DNA from: Arenibaculum pallidiluteum
Lineage (GTDB): Bacteria; Pseudomonadota; Alphaproteobacteria; Azospirillales; Azospirillaceae
Reading direction: 5' to 3'
Assembly: GCF_017355985.1 (NCBI RefSeq)
Contig: NZ_JAFIQU010000003.1
Span: forward strand, 417,884-481,883
Length of the DNA: 64,000 nt
Both the position numbers and the translations under genes were made by a program. Positions 53,260-62,910 of the stretch are shown here, piece by piece. Position 1 is the stretch's first letter. The number at the start of each line of letters is the position of its first letter. The notes beneath the pieces are model-generated. The model was not told the origin of the DNA. It made no database searches and was given only the letters and a program-made list of their open reading frames with translations.

Positions 53260-53757
53260 TCAGCCCTCCGGCCAGCCGAACAGGGACGACACGGCGCGAT
53301 GCCCGACGGTGTCGGAAGGGTCCAGCTCCTCGAGACGCTCCAGCATGGCTCCTGCCTCGGCATAGGCGCCGCGGCGCAGCCGGATCTCGGCCAGCGCCTT
53401 CAGCATCACGAGCGCGAACTGGGAGATCGGTCGCGCGGCTGCGCCGATGTCGGCAACCGATAGGTCGCGCCAGTCCGCGGACAGCCCGGCGGTCCGCTCC
53501 GCTGCGGCAAGGCCTATCCAAGCGACGCGCTCGGCCTCGGCCAGTTCTCCCTGGCGTTGATAGAAGCGGCACAGCTCGAAGAGCGGCGCCGGCACGCCCG
53601 GACCGAGCCGGTGCGCATCCCACAGCAGCGCTTCGCAACGGGCATAGTCCCTGTCCAGCCAGGCCTCCAGCGCCCAGGACAGCCGATCGTCCACATGGGG
53701 CGGGACGGGGCCGAACCCGTCGCGCGTCTCGAAGGAGGGAATTCGCGTCGCCGCCAT
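53260..53757 (-). CDS. Hypothetical TPR-like helical protein
   Basis: The 165-aa product consists mainly of paired helices with TPR-like spacing: ALEAWLDRDYARCEALLWDA, LFELCRFYQRQGELAEAERV and LAEIRLRRGAYAEAGAMLER. It ends DTVGHRAVSSLFGWPEG. No signal peptide or membrane segment is seen. TPR proteins bind other proteins; no partner can be named. It precedes tRNA-Ser on the minus strand. Confidence 0.6.
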   Translation of the reverse strand: MAATRIPSFETRDGFGPVPPHVDDRLSWALEAWLDRDYARCEALLWDAHRLGPGVPAPLFELCRFYQRQGELAEAERVAWIGLAAAERTAGLSADWRDLSVADIGAAARPISQFALVMLKALAEIRLRRGAYAEAGAMLERLEELDPSDTVGHRAVSSLFGWPEG

Positions 53758-53926
53758 TGACCGTGCCTGTGAGCGTGCCTGCCGTCCGGTGCCGAAGAGC
53801 GAACGGACGGGAAGGCCGCCGGGATCACGGCCGCGCCCGGCTTAATTCCACAAGCTGGCCCGTCCGGCCGGTCCCTTCCCATAGGGCGGGGGCGTCCAGC
53901 CGAACGGAGGAGCTAGGATCGGCGCC

Positions 53927-54478
53927 TCATGGCCACTCGGCCGCATAAAGCTCCGTGCCGTAGCGTAGCTTCGGGTCGCAGATCTCCTGCACGATCCCCG
54001 CGTCGAGCGCGGCCCGCGCGTCCAGGATCACGGGCTCGCGCATGAAATGCAGGCGTTCCAGGCGCTCCTCGTCAAGGGCGGTATGGCTGCGGAAGACCTG
54101 CTTCATGCGGCTGCGCGCGCTTTCCAGAAGCAGGGCCTGCTCGCCGAGGGTCGTGGCCGCGACGGTCTGCGGCTCGCCGTAGGTCCAGCTCATGTCGTGG
54201 AACAGGAAGACCGCCTGCTCGGCCGTGCGCCGGACCTGTCCCGCAAGGAAGACCAGCGTCGCCATGGACCCGACCATCCCCGTGTTGTGAATGGTCAGGC
54301 GCAACGGCAGCGCCTTCAGGAAATGATAAAGGTCGAAGGCCACGTCGATTGAGCCGCCGGCGCTGCCGAAAAGCAGGGTCAGCTCGGCCGCCTGCTTGTT
54401 CACGGCGTTGCAGCAGGCGGCCTTCAGGGGCTTCACCGCCGCCGGGGTCATCGGTCCGCAGAAGGAGATCGCGAGCAT
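53927..54478 (-). CDS. ClpP-fold serine protease-like protein
   Basis: The 183-aa cytoplasmic protein has the ClpP/SDH fold. Its groove motif FGSAGGSIDVAFDLYHFL and IHNTGMVGSMATLVFLAG, with Ser71 as nucleophile, are present. FLFHDMS supplies His94. The region equivalent to the ClpP catalytic Asp reads MREPVILDA, with Glu148 where Asp would be expected by my alignment. It is not the housekeeping ClpP, which has a more conserved core and usually pairs with clpX. It may be a SDH-type hydrolase with an altered triad. It is divergent from the BON protein gene; the 139 bp between them carry a stress-type promoter on the plus strand. Confidence 0.75.
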   Translation of the reverse strand: MLAISFCGPMTPAAVKPLKAACCNAVNKQAAELTLLFGSAGGSIDVAFDLYHFLKALPLRLTIHNTGMVGSMATLVFLAGQVRRTAEQAVFLFHDMSWTYGEPQTVAATTLGEQALLLESARSRMKQVFRSHTALDEERLERLHFMREPVILDARAALDAGIVQEICDPKLRYGTELYAAEWP

Positions 54479-54542
54479 GGGCCACCGGATCGTTCTGGAT
54501 ACGCAATAAACTCGTTCTCAATCGTTGAGGGATCGTGAAGCC

Positions 54543-54567
54543 GGAACCGGCCCATACGGGTCCTGTT
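54543..54567 (+). promoter_or_regulatory. EcfG-like promoter upstream of the BON protein
   Basis: GGAAC (54543-54547), 16 nt, then TGTT (54564-54567), one mismatch from the general-stress consensus. It lies about 50 bp upstream of ATG 54618, an ideal distance. Confidence 0.5.
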
Positions 54568-54617
54568 GCTGGGATGCCGCCGTAAGACGGCTCACCACGA
54601 AACGGAGGATTCCGACC

Positions 54618-56012
54618 ATGGCCGACTACCAGGATCGGCGCCGCGGACGCTACCGGGTCTACGACGAGGACCAGGATTTCGGGCGTGAGGGGCGCAGCAC
54701 GGGAATGGGCTACGGCAGCCGTGACGAAGGCTATCGCGGCCAGGGATATGGACAGGGCTATGGAGGCCGCCGGGATGAGACCGGCGACTATCAGCGCGGC
54801 TTCTACGGCGGCGAATATTCCGGCGGCGCCGGCGGCCAGTACCGGCCGCAACGCGGTGAGGACGACGGTCGTCGCGGCCGCTTCGGCGGCCAGGGCTATG
54901 GCGACAGCCCGGGCTATGAGAACCGCGGCTACGGCTCGGCCAACGTCTATGGCGAGGATCGCGGGTATTCCAGCGGTCGCGGTTACGGCGCAGATCGCGG
55001 CTATGGTGGCGAGCGCGGCCATGGTGGCGGGCGCGGCTACGGCGAGAACCGGGGCTATGGCGAAAGCCGGGCCTCCGGCGAGGGCCGCGGCTATGGTGAG
55101 GGGCAGGGCTACGGCTATGAGGGTGGCAGCGACCGTCGCGGCTATGCCTCGGAGGAGCGGTCGAACTACGGCAATCGCGAATGGGGCGGGCCCTATTACG
55201 GGCAGCCGATCCGCGGCAGCCAGTCCGAGACCGGCTATGCGGGCCGCTACGGCGCCGAGCGGGGCCGCAGGGGCGAAGGTGGTCGCGGCGACGACCGCGG
55301 CTTCTTCGAGCGGGCAGGCGACGAGATCGCCTCCTGGTTCGGCGACGACGATGCCGAGCGCCGCCGCCGCCGCGACGCCGAGGCGGGTGACTCCGGCGCG
55401 CAGCATCACCGGGGCCGTGGTCCGCGGGGCTACACCCGTTCGGACGACAGGATCCGCGAGGATGTCAGCGACCGCCTGACCGACGACTCGCTGGTCGATG
55501 CCACGGATATCGACGTGACGGTCTCGGGCAGCGAAGTCACGCTGAGCGGTACCGTCGATAACCGCAACGCCAAGCGGCGCGCGGAGGACATCGCCGAGGC
55601 GGTCTCGGGCGTGCGGCACGTCCAGAACAACCTCCGGGTTCGCCAGCAGGGTTCCGGCGGATTCTCCGGGACCATGGGCATGATGGAGGGCCGGGGCACC
55701 GCCGGCGCGACCGGCGGGATGGGCATGACCGGCGGGCTGCGCGACGCTGGCGGGACCGGCTCTTCCTCCAGCGGACAATCCGGAACGGCAACCGGCTCGA
55801 CGGGCGCATCCGGCGCACTGGGGACCGGGACCGGCAGCACCGGAAGTGGGCTCGGCGGGACAGGAACCGGGAGCCTGGGATCCGGTCTGGGGACCGGCCT
55901 GGGAGCCGGTAGCGCCAGCGGCACGACCGGTACGACCGGCACGTCCGCGGCGACGACAGGCGGTGCCGGCGCGGGGGCCACGGCCGCCTCCGGGCGCTCC
56001 GACAGCTACTGA
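54618..56012 (+). CDS. Gly/Tyr/Arg-rich protein with SWFGD motif and BON domain
   Basis: The 464-aa protein has three parts. Residues of about 1-225 are disordered and built of GYG, RGYG, RGYGE and YGG repeats with many Arg and Tyr. Then comes FERAGDEIASWFGDDDAERR, the SWFGD motif that precedes BON domains in related proteins (about 228-247), and a BON domain (about 275-343; VDATDIDVTVSGSEVTLSGT, AEDIAEAVSGVRHVQNNLRV). BON domains bind membranes. The last 115 residues are Gly/Thr/Ser repeats. No signal peptide is evident. GGAGGATTCCGACC precedes ATG 54618. The stress-type promoter suggests an osmotic- or general-stress protein. Confidence 0.85.
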   Translation: MADYQDRRRGRYRVYDEDQDFGREGRSTGMGYGSRDEGYRGQGYGQGYGGRRDETGDYQRGFYGGEYSGGAGGQYRPQRGEDDGRRGRFGGQGYGDSPGYENRGYGSANVYGEDRGYSSGRGYGADRGYGGERGHGGGRGYGENRGYGESRASGEGRGYGEGQGYGYEGGSDRRGYASEERSNYGNREWGGPYYGQPIRGSQSETGYAGRYGAERGRRGEGGRGDDRGFFERAGDEIASWFGDDDAERRRRRDAEAGDSGAQHHRGRGPRGYTRSDDRIREDVSDRLTDDSLVDATDIDVTVSGSEVTLSGTVDNRNAKRRAEDIAEAVSGVRHVQNNLRVRQQGSGGFSGTMGMMEGRGTAGATGGMGMTGGLRDAGGTGSSSSGQSGTATGSTGASGALGTGTGSTGSGLGGTGTGSLGSGLGTGLGAGSASGTTGTTGTSAATTGGAGAGATAASGRSDSY

Positions 56013-56019
56013 CAGCTGT

Positions 56020-56048
56020 GCCCCGGGACCGCAGCGCGGTCCCGGGGC
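56020..56048. terminator. Convergent-gene hairpin
   Basis: A perfect 13-bp stem (56020-56032 with 56036-56048) with a 3-nt loop begins 8 bp beyond the BON gene and lies 11 bp before the end of the convergent gene. It lacks a T-run. Confidence 0.6.
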
Positions 56049-56058
56049 CTGCAGTGGC

Positions 56059-56634
56059 TCAGGGAACCGGTAGCGCCTTCCTGGCGCGGCGCGAGAAGTC
56101 CGGCAGGGGCGGGACGCGTTCCATCACCGCGGCGATGTCGCTCACGGCAGCCTCCAGCAGGACCGGAAGCGCCGGATCGATGCCGCCTGCATCGTCCTGC
56201 GCCAGAAGGCGGGCGCGAGTCTCGGCCAGAAGGGCGATCTCGTTCTCGAAGGCCTCGCGCGCGCCCAGCGGGATCGCCGGCGCTTGGGCGAGCCGGCCGA
56301 AAAACCGGCTGGCGGTGCGCACCAGCAGGGTCAGCATGAGTTGGTCGAGACGCGAGAACTCCTCGCGCAACCGATCCGCCCTTTCCCCGTCTAGCGCAGC
56401 AAGCCGCATCTCGATGAGCGATACCAGTGCGCGGCAATCATCATATTTTTGCCGGAAGCGCCGGTAGCCGCCGAGGGGATGGCGCTGGCGCCCGGAGGTC
56501 GCGCGCCCGGCCAAGCCGACCGCCTCCGCGGCCAAGCGTTCCAGTGCCCTGACCAGCTCGGTCGCAGAGCGGCGGTCCTCCTGCACCTTCTTCCCGTCGT
56601 CCAGGAAGTGTGCGGCCGTGTAGCGATCAACCAT
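56059..56634 (-). CDS. Hypothetical helical protein (191 aa)
   Basis: No family recognised. The product MVDRYTAAHFLDDGKKVQED onward is almost entirely helical and rich in Ala, Arg, Leu and Glu, without signal peptide or membrane helices. A central segment (RRFRQKYDDCRALVSLIEMR) and a later one (REEFSRLDQLMLTLLVRTAS) are amphipathic and suggest a coiled or four-helix bundle. Strong GC3 bias supports coding. Confidence 0.55.
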   Translation of the reverse strand: MVDRYTAAHFLDDGKKVQEDRRSATELVRALERLAAEAVGLAGRATSGRQRHPLGGYRRFRQKYDDCRALVSLIEMRLAALDGERADRLREEFSRLDQLMLTLLVRTASRFFGRLAQAPAIPLGAREAFENEIALLAETRARLLAQDDAGGIDPALPVLLEAAVSDIAAVMERVPPLPDFSRRARKALPVP

Positions 56635-56709
56635 CGCGCGAGTGTAGGACGGCGGCGGAGAGGTGCAAGGGGCGTTGCGGGCAGGAGCCGGACGGGCGCT
56701 ATTCGCGGT

Positions 56710-57483
56710 TCAGTCGAGCAGGTCGAGGATGACCGGGGTGTGGTCGGACGCCTTCTCCTCGCCCCTAGGGGCGCGGTCGATGCGACAGTCCTGCAGCCGG
56801 TCGGCCGCCTGCGGGCTCAGCAGGAAATGGTCGATCCTCAGCCCGAGGTCGCGGGGCCAGGCGCCCGCCTGATAGTCCCAGAAGGTGAAGGCGCGCTGCT
56901 GATCGGGGTTCACGGCCCGGAACGCGTCGGTGTAGCCGAGGTTGACGATCGTACGGAAGGCGCGCCGGGTTTCGATGCGGAAAAGGGCGTCCTCGGCCCA
57001 CTGCTGCGGTGCGTAGACGTCGCGCGGCTCGGGAATCACGTTGTAGTCGCCGCCGAGAACGACTGGCACAGCGAGGTTCAGCAGCGACTGCGCATGGGCG
57101 CGCAGACGCTCCATCCATCGCAGCTTGTAGGGATACTTCTCGGTGCCCACGGGATTTCCGTTGGGCAGGTAGATGGAGGCTAGGCGGACGCCGCGGACCG
57201 TCGCCTCGATGTAGCGGGCCTGGGGGTCGTCGGGATCGCCCGGCAGCCCCTCTCGCAGGTCCTCGATGGGTGCCGTCGAGAGAATCGCGACGCCGTTGTA
57301 GCTCTTCTGCCCGAGGACCGCGGCATTATAGCCGAGATCGGCGAAGGCGGCCGCCGGGAAGGCGGCGGTCTCGCACTTGATCTCCTGAAGCAGCAGCACG
57401 TCGGGCCGCGCCGCGGCGAGCCAGCCCGTCACGTTCGGCAGGCGCGCCTTGACGGAGTTCACGTTCCAGGTTGCGATCTTCAT
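56710..57483 (-). CDS. xthA: Exodeoxyribonuclease III
   Basis: The 257-aa endonuclease/exonuclease/phosphatase-fold protein acts at abasic sites in base-excision repair. Motifs are intact: KIATWNVNSVKARL, LLLQEIKCE with the metal-binding Glu, GGDYNVIPEPRD, LRIDHFLLS and SDHTPVILDL. It begins with the canonical MKIATWNVNS at 57483; a longer frame upstream encodes unrelated Arg-rich sequence. It follows the iron-sulfur insertion gene with a 58-bp gap and may be co-transcribed with it. Confidence 0.95.
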   Translation of the reverse strand: MKIATWNVNSVKARLPNVTGWLAAARPDVLLLQEIKCETAAFPAAAFADLGYNAAVLGQKSYNGVAILSTAPIEDLREGLPGDPDDPQARYIEATVRGVRLASIYLPNGNPVGTEKYPYKLRWMERLRAHAQSLLNLAVPVVLGGDYNVIPEPRDVYAPQQWAEDALFRIETRRAFRTIVNLGYTDAFRAVNPDQQRAFTFWDYQAGAWPRDLGLRIDHFLLSPQAADRLQDCRIDRAPRGEEKASDHTPVILDLLD

Positions 57484-57541
57484 GGCAGGGCCGGGCCGCG
57501 GTTGATCCAGTGCTCCTGGATAGCGCGCCGCGCCCCGCCCA

Positions 57542-57913
57542 TCAAATCGCGAAGCTGGATCCGCAGCCGCAGGAGGACGTCGCGTTCGGGTTGCGGATCT
57601 GGAACGCGGCGCCCATGAGGTCCTCGACGAAGTCGACCTCCGACCCGGCCAGCAGGTCCAGCGAAACCTCATCGACGACCAGCTTCACGCCGTCACGCTC
57701 GAAGACGGCGTCGTCCTCGTTCACCGCGCGGTCAAAGCCGAAGCCGTACTGGAAGCCCGAGCAGCCACCGCCGGAAACGGTGATCCTCAGCATCAGGGCC
57801 GGGTCACCCTCCGCCGCGCGAAGGGCGGCAACCCGCCGCGCAGCCGATTCCGTCAGCGCAACCGCGCGCGCGCCGTCCGTAGGGGCCTCGTCCCGAAGCG
57901 CCTGTTCGGCCAT
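57542..57913 (-). CDS. erpA: Iron-sulfur cluster insertion protein ErpA
   Basis: The 123-aa A-type carrier has the three cluster-binding cysteines: Cys51 in [12 protein letters not shown] and Cys115 and Cys117 in [12 protein letters not shown] at the end. ErpA delivers [4Fe-4S] clusters to target enzymes. AGGAG precedes ATG 57913. It is divergent from the dGTPase gene across 120 bp that contains CCCTGCAAATGTAGGG, a small inverted repeat. Confidence 0.94.
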   Translation of the reverse strand: MAEQALRDEAPTDGARAVALTESAARRVAALRAAEGDPALMLRITVSGGGCSGFQYGFGFDRAVNEDDAVFERDGVKLVVDEVSLDLLAGSEVDFVEDLMGAAFQIRNPNATSSCGCGSSFAI

Positions 57914-58033
57914 GATTCGCTCCTGTCGCACCGAGTGTGGATCATTCCCTGCAAATGTAGGGTCTCGGAGCCGATCCGCAAACAGGTGGATCCAGTTGAA
58001 ATCGGCCCGATTGTCTCGGTACTGTCCGGGTCC

Positions 58034-59245
58034 ATGACCACGGACCCGCCCGCAGCGCACTGGACCGCGAGCCTCGCTCCCTATGCGTGCCGGGCCGGGC
58101 TCAGCCGCGGGCGGCTCTTCCCCGAGCCGGAGAGCGCCACGCGCTCGCCATATCAGCGGGACCGGGACCGGATCATCCATTCCGGCGCGTTCCGGAAGCT
58201 CAAGTACAAGACTCAGGTCTTCGTCTACCACGAGGGCGACTACTACCGGACGCGGCTGACCCACAGCCTGGAGGTCGCCCAGATCGCCCGGTCGATCTCG
58301 CGCAACCTCGGCCTGGACGAGGACCTGGCCGAGGCGGTGGCGCTCGCCCACGACCTCGGCCACACCTGCTTCGGGCATGCCGGAGAGGACGCGCTGGACC
58401 TGTGCATGCAGCCCTATGGCGGATTCTCGCACAATGACCAGACACTGCGCGTCCTGACGCGGCTGGAGCGCCGCTATGCGGAGTTCGACGGGCTGAACCT
58501 GACATGGGAGACGCTCGAGGGAGTCGTGAAGCACAATGGCCCGGTCTTGCCCGAGCAGCCCGGCCGGCCGCTGCCGAGCACCATCGCAGCGTTCCGCGAC
58601 GTCTGGGACCTGGAACTCGACACCTGGCCCTCGGCAGAGGCCCAGGTCGCTGCGCTGGCGGACGATATCGCCTACAACAATCATGACGTCGATGACGGCC
58701 TGCGGGCCGGGCTCTTCGATCTCGCCGATCTCGAGGAGCTGCCGTTGGTCGGGGCGATCACCCGCGACGTCTGCGCGCGCTATCCCCATCTCGACCGCGG
58801 CCGCCTGATTCACGAGACGGTCCGGCGCATGATCGACGCGATGGTGACGGACCTGCTGACGGAAAGCCGGCGACGCCTCGCCACCCTCGGGCCCGGGGAT
58901 CCCGCCGCCGTGCGCCGGTCCGGCGGGCCGGTGATCGCCTTCAGCGAGACGATGCGCGACCATGATCGGGTCTTGCGCGCCTTCCTGAAAACCCGCATGT
59001 ACCGGCACTATAAGGTCAACCGGGTCATGAGCAAGTCGCGCCGGGTCGTGCGCGACCTGTTCGAGCTCTTCCTCTCGGAACCCGAATGCCTGCCCGGCGA
59101 ATGGCAGGCCGAGATGGCGGAGCAGGGGGGCGTCACCGACATGACTCTGCGCGCCCGGCTCGTCGCCGACTATATTGCCGGCATGACCGACCGCTTCGCC
59201 CTGGCCGAGCACCGGCGCCTGTTCGACATGGATTCCAAGGTCTGA
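58034..59245 (+). CDS. dgt: Deoxyguanosinetriphosphate triphosphohydrolase-like protein
   Basis: The 403-aa HD-domain enzyme hydrolyses dGTP or other dNTPs to nucleoside and triphosphate. The metal ligands are His77 in RLTHSLEV, His106-Asp107 in [16 protein letters not shown], and the later Asp in [19 protein letters not shown] 58034 starts the conserved region; an earlier in-frame ATG at 57935 adds sequence with no similarity. Its stop overlaps the argS start as TGATG, so the two genes are coupled. Confidence 0.94.
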   Translation: MTTDPPAAHWTASLAPYACRAGLSRGRLFPEPESATRSPYQRDRDRIIHSGAFRKLKYKTQVFVYHEGDYYRTRLTHSLEVAQIARSISRNLGLDEDLAEAVALAHDLGHTCFGHAGEDALDLCMQPYGGFSHNDQTLRVLTRLERRYAEFDGLNLTWETLEGVVKHNGPVLPEQPGRPLPSTIAAFRDVWDLELDTWPSAEAQVAALADDIAYNNHDVDDGLRAGLFDLADLEELPLVGAITRDVCARYPHLDRGRLIHETVRRMIDAMVTDLLTESRRRLATLGPGDPAAVRRSGGPVIAFSETMRDHDRVLRAFLKTRMYRHYKVNRVMSKSRRVVRDLFELFLSEPECLPGEWQAEMAEQGGVTDMTLRARLVADYIAGMTDRFALAEHRRLFDMDSKV

Positions 59246-61002
59246 TGAATCTGTTCCACGATTTCGCCGCCGATCTCCGCGGCATCCTCGACGCCCTGGT
59301 TGCCGAGGGAGCCCTGCCGGCCGGCCTCGACTTCGCGCGGGTGGCGGTGGAGCCCCCGCGGGAGGCCGCCCATGGCGACCTCTCCACCAACGCGGCGATG
59401 GTGCTCGCCAAGCCCGCGGGCCAGAAGCCGCGCGACCTCGCCGAGGCGATCGCCGGCCGCCTGCGGGCGCTGCCGCAGGTGACCGCGGTCGAGGTGGCGG
59501 GCCCTGGCTTCGTGAACCTGCGGCTCAGCGACGAATCCTGGCGCGAGCGGCTGCGCCCGATCCTCCAGCAGGGAACCGTCTACGGCTCCGGCCGGTCGGG
59601 CGCCGGACGCGGCGTGAACGTCGAGTACGTCTCAGCGAACCCGACGGGTCCCCTGCATGCCGCCCATGCCCGCGGCGCAGTGGTCGGCGACGCCTTGGCC
59701 AACCTGCTGGAGAAGGCGGGATACAGCGTCACACGCGAGTATTACATCAACGACGCCGGCGCGCAGGTCGAGGTGCTGGCCCGCTCGGCCTACCTGCGCT
59801 ACCGCGAGGCCCTCGGGGAGGATGTCGGGACCATCCCCCCTGGGCTCTATCCCGGCGAGTACCTGCGCGACGTGGGCGAGGCGCTGGCGGCGCGCGACGG
59901 ACGCCGCTGGGCCGATGCGCCGGAGTCCGAGTGGCTGCCGGCGGTGCGAGACTTCGCCATCGACGAGATCATGAAGGGTATCCGCGAGGACCTGAAGGCG
60001 CTGGGCGTGGGCGAGCAGGTCTTCTCGTCCGAGCGCGCGTTGGTCCGCAGCGGGGCCGTGGACGCGGCGCTGAACGCGCTGGAGGGGCAGGGGCTGATCT
60101 ACACCGGCGTGCTGGAGCCGCCCAAGGGCAAGAAGCCCGAGGAGTGGGAGCCCCGGCCGCAGACGCTGTTCAAGGCGACCGAGTTCGGCGACGACGTGGA
60201 CCGGCCGCTGAAGAAGTCGGACGGCTCCTACACCTACTTCGCCAACGACATCGCCTACCATTACGACAAGTTCCGGCGCGGCGCGCCGCTGCTGATCGAC
60301 GTGCTGGGGGCGGACCACGGCGGCTACGTGAAGCGCATGCAGGCCGCTACCCGGGCGGTCTCGGGCGGGCAGGGCTCGCTCGAGGTGCTGCTGTGCCAGC
60401 TCGTCCACCTGATGGACAAGGGCCAGCCGGTTAAGATGAGCAAGCGCGCCGGTACCTTCGTGACGCTGCGCGACGTGCTCGACGCGGTCGGCCGCGACGT
60501 CGTCCGCTTCATCATGCTGACGCGGCGTTCCGACCAGACGCTCGAATTCGACTACGCCAAGGTCACCGAGCAGTCCAAGGACAACCCGGTCTTCTACGTG
60601 CAGTACGCCCATGCGCGTTGCTGTTCGGTGCTGCGCCACGCCGCCGAGGCGGATCCGGGCGCCGACCTGTCGGGTCCCGCCCTGGCGGATGCGCCGCTGC
60701 ATCGGCTGGCCGAGCCCGAGGTGCTCGAGATCGTGAAGCTGATGGCCAACTGGCCCCGCATCGTCGAGAGCGCGGCCGAAAGCCGGGAGCCGCACCGCAT
60801 CGCATTCTATCTCTACGACCTGGCGGCCGCTTTCCACGGGCTATGGAACAAGGGGAAGGACGACGCGACGCTGCGATTCCTGATCGAGGGCGACACCGAG
60901 CTGACGCGCGCCCGCCTCGCGCTCGTAAAGGCCGTCGCCACGGTGATCGCGTCCGGCCTTGGCGTCATGGGCGTGGTCCCGGTCGAGGAGATGCGCGGAT
61001 GA
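59245..61002 (+). CDS. argS: Arginyl-tRNA synthetase
   Basis: The 585-aa class I synthetase has [20 protein letters not shown], the HIGH-equivalent, and [17 protein letters not shown], the KMSKS loop. The N-terminal tRNA-binding domain and C-terminal anticodon-binding part ([12 protein letters not shown]) are complete. It overlaps dgt at its start and the SPOR gene at its end (ATGA), giving a tightly coupled operon that runs to scpA. Confidence 0.97.
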   Translation: MNLFHDFAADLRGILDALVAEGALPAGLDFARVAVEPPREAAHGDLSTNAAMVLAKPAGQKPRDLAEAIAGRLRALPQVTAVEVAGPGFVNLRLSDESWRERLRPILQQGTVYGSGRSGAGRGVNVEYVSANPTGPLHAAHARGAVVGDALANLLEKAGYSVTREYYINDAGAQVEVLARSAYLRYREALGEDVGTIPPGLYPGEYLRDVGEALAARDGRRWADAPESEWLPAVRDFAIDEIMKGIREDLKALGVGEQVFSSERALVRSGAVDAALNALEGQGLIYTGVLEPPKGKKPEEWEPRPQTLFKATEFGDDVDRPLKKSDGSYTYFANDIAYHYDKFRRGAPLLIDVLGADHGGYVKRMQAATRAVSGGQGSLEVLLCQLVHLMDKGQPVKMSKRAGTFVTLRDVLDAVGRDVVRFIMLTRRSDQTLEFDYAKVTEQSKDNPVFYVQYAHARCCSVLRHAAEADPGADLSGPALADAPLHRLAEPEVLEIVKLMANWPRIVESAAESREPHRIAFYLYDLAAAFHGLWNKGKDDATLRFLIEGDTELTRARLALVKAVATVIASGLGVMGVVPVEEMRG

Positions 61003-61880
61003 GCCTGTTCGCAAGCCGCCCGGGCGCGGAGGACGGGTCCGATCCGGGATATGGCGGGGACCGCGATCCCCGCTGGCAGCCCCGCGGCCGATCGGGTCCG
61101 CGCCGGCTGGTGGTGCTCGCCGGAGGCGGCGCGCTGCTCGCGACCCTTTCTGCGGTGGCCTGGTACGCCGCGGGATCCGGCGGGCGGTCCGATGGGCCGC
61201 CGCCCCTGATCCAGGCGAGCACCGCGCCCACCAAGATCCGGCCTGACCAGCCGGGCGGCATGGAGGTGCCGCACCAGGACAAGCTGGTCTATGAGCGGCT
61301 TCACCCGGGCCGCGCCGGAACCGGAAAGATCGAGCGCCTGCTCCCGGGCCCCGAGGAGCCCATGCCGAAGCCGGAGCCGGCACCCGCGCCGGAGCCGGCC
61401 GCGTCGCCGTCGGCCCCTCCGCTTGCCCCGGACGAGCCGGAGCCGTCCCCGGCGATCTCGGTCGCGGCCGAAGGTCCGGTGGTCGCCCCGCCGATCGCGA
61501 AGATCCAGCCCGCGCCGGCGGCCCCGATGGAGCATGCGCCCCCGGCCGCGGCGGTGTCGACCGCACCGCCCGTCGCCCGGCTGCCGCAGGTCGCGACGCT
61601 ACCGCCCGCGGCCGCCCCTGCGGCCCCGGCGCGGGGCGGGATACGACTCCAGATCGCCTCCGTGCCGAGCGCCGAGACCGCGAAATCCGAGCTGAGCCGG
61701 CTGCAGCGCCGCTTCCCGTCGGAGCTGGGATCGTTGCCCGCCACCATCACCCGTGCCGATCTCGGCGCCAAGGGCACCTACTACCGCGTCCAGCTCGGAC
61801 CGGTGGACGAGGCCCGCGCCTCCGCGGTCTGCACAGCCCTGAAGGCCCAGAACGTGGGCTGCCTCCTGGTACGACCCTGA
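60999..61880 (+). CDS. SPOR-domain inner-membrane protein
   Basis: The 293-aa protein has a cytoplasmic N-terminus, one helix (about 37-57, [19 protein letters not shown]) and a long Pro/Ala-rich periplasmic linker (about 105-210). It ends in a SPOR domain (about 212-290, [20 protein letters not shown] and [20 protein letters not shown]). SPOR domains bind denuded septal peptidoglycan, so it probably takes part in cell division. This gene commonly sits between argS and nagZ in alphaproteobacteria. Confidence 0.9.
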   Translation: MSLFASRPGAEDGSDPGYGGDRDPRWQPRGRSGPRRLVVLAGGGALLATLSAVAWYAAGSGGRSDGPPPLIQASTAPTKIRPDQPGGMEVPHQDKLVYERLHPGRAGTGKIERLLPGPEEPMPKPEPAPAPEPAASPSAPPLAPDEPEPSPAISVAAEGPVVAPPIAKIQPAPAAPMEHAPPAAAVSTAPPVARLPQVATLPPAAAPAAPARGGIRLQIASVPSAETAKSELSRLQRRFPSELGSLPATITRADLGAKGTYYRVQLGPVDEARASAVCTALKAQNVGCLLVRP

Positions 61881-61881
61881 C

Positions 61882-62910
61882 GTGACCCGATCAAAACCTG
61901 CCGCAGCCGTCTTCGGCTGCTCCGGCTTGGCGCTGTCCGACGAGGAACGCGCCTTCTTCCGGGACGCCGATCCCTTCGGCTTCATCCTGTTCCGGCGCAA
62001 CTGCGGCGACCCCGAGCAGGTCCGGCGCCTTGTCGACGACATGCGCGCCAGCGTCGACCGTCCGGACGCTCCCGTGATGATCGACCAGGAGGGAGGGCGC
62101 GTCGCTCGGCTGCGGCCGCCGCACTGGCCGGCCCACCCACCACTGCGCCGCATCGGGGACATCGCGCTCGGCGACCCGGAAGCAGCGGCCGAGGCCGCCT
62201 GGATCAACGGGCGGCTGATCGGCCACATGCTCCACGAGCTCGGCATCACCATCGATTGCGCGCCGGTCTGCGACGTGCCCGTGCAGGGCGCGCACGACGT
62301 GATCGGCGACCGCGCGTTCTGCGACGACCCGGAGATGGTCGGGGCGCTCGCGCGGGTGAGCTGCCTCGGCTTCCTCGATGCCGGGGTCCTGCCCGTGGTC
62401 AAGCACCTGCCGGGTCACGGACGCGCCTTCGCCGACAGCCATCTCGAGCTGCCCGTGGTCGAGGCCGACCGGGTCGAACTCGCGCGCACCGACTTCGTCC
62501 CGTTCACCGTTCTGGCCGACATGCCCATCGGCATGGTCGCCCATGTCGTCTACACCGCCATCGATTCCGAACGCCCGGCGAGCGTCTCTCCGACGGTGAT
62601 CGGCGAGACGATCCGGGGTGCGCTTAGTTTCGGGGGCCTGCTGCTGTCCGACGACATGTCGATGCAGGCGCTGGCCGGGGACATGGCCGCGCGGACGCGG
62701 GCACTGCTGGACGCAGGCTGCGATGTCGCCGTGCACTGCAACGGCGACATGGCCGAGATGCGGGCCGTCGCAGGCGCGGTCCGGCCCATGGACGACGCCG
62801 GCTGGGCTCGCTGGATCGCGGCGCATGAGCGGCTGCGCGTGCCGAGCCCCATTGATCCGAAGGCGCTGCGCGCGCGCATGGACGAGCTGCTGGGCGGGGC
62901 CGACGCATGA
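61882..62910 (+). CDS. nagZ: Beta-N-acetylhexosaminidase
   Basis: The 342-aa family 3 glycosidase removes N-acetylglucosamine from muropeptides in cell-wall recycling. KHLPGHGRAFADSHLELP contains the His-Asp general-acid pair, and LLLSDDMSMQAL carries the nucleophile Asp. It starts with GTG at 61882, one base after the SPOR stop codon ends. Its stop overlaps the following protease gene. Confidence 0.95.
   Translation: MTRSKPAAAVFGCSGLALSDEERAFFRDADPFGFILFRRNCGDPEQVRRLVDDMRASVDRPDAPVMIDQEGGRVARLRPPHWPAHPPLRRIGDIALGDPEAAAEAAWINGRLIGHMLHELGITIDCAPVCDVPVQGAHDVIGDRAFCDDPEMVGALARVSCLGFLDAGVLPVVKHLPGHGRAFADSHLELPVVEADRVELARTDFVPFTVLADMPIGMVAHVVYTAIDSERPASVSPTVIGETIRGALSFGGLLLSDDMSMQALAGDMAARTRALLDAGCDVAVHCNGDMAEMRAVAGAVRPMDDAGWARWIAAHERLRVPSPIDPKALRARMDELLGGADA

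Noticed and set aside
54618-55260. Repetitive RGYG-coding DNA considered as a CRISPR or tandem-repeat array
   Set aside because: The repeats are short, imperfect and in frame with a clear coding gene. There are no constant repeats with unique spacers.
57950-57970. CCCTGCAAATGTAGGG between erpA and dgt as an iron-sulfur regulator site
   Set aside because: Only the outer four bases form an inverted repeat, and it does not match known IscR or RirA boxes.
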